Source of the DNA: Siniperca chuatsi
Lineage: Eukaryota > Chordata > Actinopteri > Centrarchiformes > Sinipercidae
Direction of reading: 5' to 3'
DNA: 64,000 nt
Assembly: GCF_020085105.1 (NCBI RefSeq)
Contig: NC_058043.1
Coordinates: forward strand, 20,293,167 to 20,357,166
Shown here: one piece after another, positions 61,752-64,000 of the stretch
Position numbering within the stretch: position 1 is the stretch's first letter
How the letters are laid out: every line of letters begins with the position of its first letter
The notes under the pieces: model-generated
Told to the model about the DNA's origin: nothing
Databases searched by the model: none
Seen by the model: the letters and a program-made list of their open reading frames with translations, nothing else
Program-made: the position numbers and the translations under genes

Positions 61752-63932
61752 TTAGGCATGACACAGGTTGCCACTGGACCCACAAGTGGCAGCAATGCCA
61801 CAGTTCTTCAGGATGGGGTTGAAGTGGGAGGATGTTCCGGCGCCGGCCTCTCTGGGAGGGAAAGGCTTCATGGTGGAGAGGATCAGGGCCAGACAGTCGG
61901 CCACGTTTTTGTTTGGGGCACAGGCCAGAGCCGGCGTGTGGCCTGTGGAGGGTCAACAGGCATAGAATCATCCTACAGTGTCCTTCAGGTACATTTTTTT
62001 CGCAGGAAACGAGGACTGCTTTGGTATTGTATCACAGAAATATAATTATTCCTGCTTACCTTCCTCATCTAAAGCCATGACTGCTGCTCCTCTGCTCAGT
62101 AACACCTGCACTACAGTCGCCAGCCCTTTCCTCGCTGCAATGTGAAGGGGCCTGCATGAGAAAGAAAGACAGGTCCGATTACAGAGGCGCTCAGGGAGGA
62201 ATGCAACAATGTTACAGAATTCACATGCAGTATTTACACAATGCCAATGGCAGGCGAGTCAATACTGTAAACAGTATTTCTGAACTTCAACCCAAAAAAT
62301 GAAAAGAAAAGAAAAATGTTGATGTCAGGGTACCTTGTTAAAGTACAAAACATACTATTGATATTCCATCATAAGTTAATTATTCACCAGCATCATCACA
62401 ATGGATTTCCTTTTCTATACTACATTTAAAAAAGAAATGGCAGAAAAACAGACAAAAAATCTGTGGCATCTTGGATGAACAGCCTGCAGTGAGCTACAAT
62501 GACCTTAAAAAATCCTCTAAAGTATTAGGGTCAATGTTAGAAATTTCGAGAATAAAGTCATGATATTACAGCTTTTCTTTTCTCTAAATTATGACTTCAC
62601 TCTGGAAATATTACGAGTTTTTTCTCGTAATGTTATGACTTTATTTCCGAAATCTCTGTCGTACCCGTTGAATCCTTTTTCCAGGTTACAGTTCAGTGGA
62701 GCATTTCATGTTAATCTGCACTCTGCCAAACTTCAACTAGTCTAAATTTTCTCACGCTGTGATATTTTCACGCCCTGCAATATTAACCTAATCTATCATC
62801 ACATACAGTAGGTCTCACTGAAATATGTTCTTTAAATGCACACTGCATGATAAGCAAAAGTGTCTTAATGCTAAACTTCAGAATACATACTGGTTGATTT
62901 TCTTATTCATAAATTCCAAGCTAATTGTTATTATCTAGTTTTGATCAGTGGTATTCTTAATTAACAGCATGTACGTATAGCGGGCCAGTGCTTTAAGACA
63001 ACTCACATCTGGAGAGCGCTGTTTGTTGCATTTATGAGGGAGGAGTCGCTGATCTCTCCCAGGATCAACAGGGCACACATCTCATGACCCTGCAGTATAA
63101 AAACACAATGTACTAAGTGATAATGTGCTTAAGCAATGTTGTACAAACTGCCTAAAAATGTCATAAGGTGCGGCTGAAAATGTAATCAAATCTTTCATTT
63201 TTAATGAATTTAGTGAATTCCACACCGTGCAATGTTATAGCCCCGCAATATTACATTATTACTGTTATTAGGTAATATATTGACAGTTTATCCCCTCATC
63301 TGACAGTTGTTACATTACTGTTGCTAGGCACATGCAAAAGTTAGTGTGCCATGGCATGCATACAGTACATGCATTTGTATCTGTATGTGACCTTGCTGCA
63401 GGCTAAGTGAAGGGCAGTGTTATTGTTGACATCCACCAGGGTCAGGTCTGGCTTCGCTTTGTGCAGCAAGAACTCTGAAATGCAGAAAATAAGACACCTT
63501 TCACATTGAACACAGGCCTTTAAATTTTAAACATTTAGCTGGTGTGTTTTCATGTGGAGCAACTTAAAATCAGTACAACAGGGGAAGAGATTCATATGGT
63601 GTATTAAAGGTTAGTTAGTGAGGACTGTGAGGGTCAAAACAACAGTACCTACGTGCTAAAAGGAGAAATAAGAATTCCTGTGTCTCTTAAATCACCACGT
63701 CTGAAAATGGTCTTGATGTGCTATGGTGTAGATAAGGGTAATGGCATACACATTTTAAAGATACTGACCAGAGGAATTTCACCTACCAACAGCCATAGTC
63801 TGTCCACAGTCTGCAGCAACCATTAGAGCGGAGCATCCACAATGGTCCACAGCATTGACATCCGCTCCCTGGGCCAGGACCAGCTGGAGCCCAGCAACAT
63901 TTCCTGAATAAGCAGCTGCATGCAGCGTGGTC
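61752..63932 (-). CDS. ankrd52: ANKRD52 (PP6 regulatory ankyrin repeat subunit C), 3' part only
   Basis: Scaffold subunit of protein phosphatase 6 built of ankyrin repeats. The last five coding exons lie here, in transcript order 63787-63932, 63392-63474, 63007-63089, 62060-62151 and 61752-61942, all joined in phase; the 5' part lies beyond the right edge. Ankyrin signatures include [51 protein letters not shown] and [12 protein letters not shown]. The segment [17 protein letters not shown] followed by ILKNCGIAA is diagnostic for ANKRD52 rather than ANKRD28 or ANKRD44, whose tails differ. The tail ends GSSGNLCHA, shorter than the human ANKRD52 C-terminus as I remember it. Teleosts carry ankrd52 duplicates; which one this is cannot be decided here. 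The donor after 63392 is the weak GTCACA. Confidence 0.88.
62543..62653. repeat. Inverted repeat (MITE-like hairpin) in ankrd52 last intron but one region
   Basis: Left arm 'atttcgagaataaagtcat' (62543-62561) and right arm 'atgactttatttccgaaat' (62635-62653) are inverted repeats at 17 of 19 positions around a 73-bp centre. Sub-words 'aaattatgactt' and 'attacgag' repeat the same theme. It resembles the AATAAAGTCATAATATTACGAG-type dispersed or tandem repeats of fish genomes. Confidence 0.6.
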
Positions 63933-64000
63933 CTGCACACACACAAACATACACATGAAAATACAGGATGGGCTGACACATTCATACAACGTGTCACTGT

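Overview
The window is vertebrate nuclear DNA, almost certainly from a percomorph (spiny-rayed) teleost. The genes have short conserved exons with GT/AG introns. Their exon-encoded proteins are intact vertebrate orthologues. The spacers and introns carry fish-type interspersed repeats, (CA)n, (TA)n and (TTA)n microsatellites, and one full-length BEL/Pao LTR retrotransposon. I saw no bacterial genes, operons, CRISPR arrays, rRNA or tRNA genes.

Layout, left to right. (1) rabif/MSS4 (+, 797-1862), two coding exons. (2) kdm5b (+, 5126-23182), the H3K4 demethylase, resolved here into 27 coding exons (about 1486 aa) with JmjN, ARID, PHD1, JmjC, C5HC2, PLU-1, PHD2 and PHD3 regions. (3) A spacer of about 3.6 kb with a decayed L1-type LINE 3' end. 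(4) nelfcd (+, 26792-33081), 15 coding exons (578 aa). (5) ctsz (-, 34695-39938), cathepsin Z/X, 6 exons (303 aa), convergent with nelfcd. (6) npepl1 (-, 41864-55331), an M17-type aminopeptidase, 12 exons (523 aa). Its first intron is swollen by a 7.13 kb BEL/Pao element (46975-54104) with 5-bp target duplications. (7) An unnamed three-exon coiled-coil gene (+, 56658-58515, 364 aa) that I cannot assign to a named family. (8) The 3' end of ankrd52 (-, 61752 to beyond the right edge), a PP6 regulatory ankyrin subunit.

The genes do not form a pathway. rabif-kdm5b are neighbours on human 1q32. nelfcd, ctsz and npepl1 lie close together on human 20q13.32. ankrd52 is on human 12q13. The window therefore joins blocks that are separate in mammals. 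Functionally it holds a Rab-binding chaperone/exchange factor, a chromatin demethylase, a Pol II pausing factor, a lysosomal carboxypeptidase, a cytosolic aminopeptidase and a phosphatase scaffold.

The most notable structure is the BEL/Pao insertion. It split an older interspersed repeat, has nearly identical LTRs (one substitution plus three homopolymer-length changes), yet its internal coding region changes frame about nine times. Other points of interest are the unnamed coiled-coil gene, a three-codon upstream ORF whose stop overlaps the kdm5b start codon, replacement of the human cathepsin Z RGD motif by RND, and GCTAAC/GTTAGC words clustered near the gene starts.
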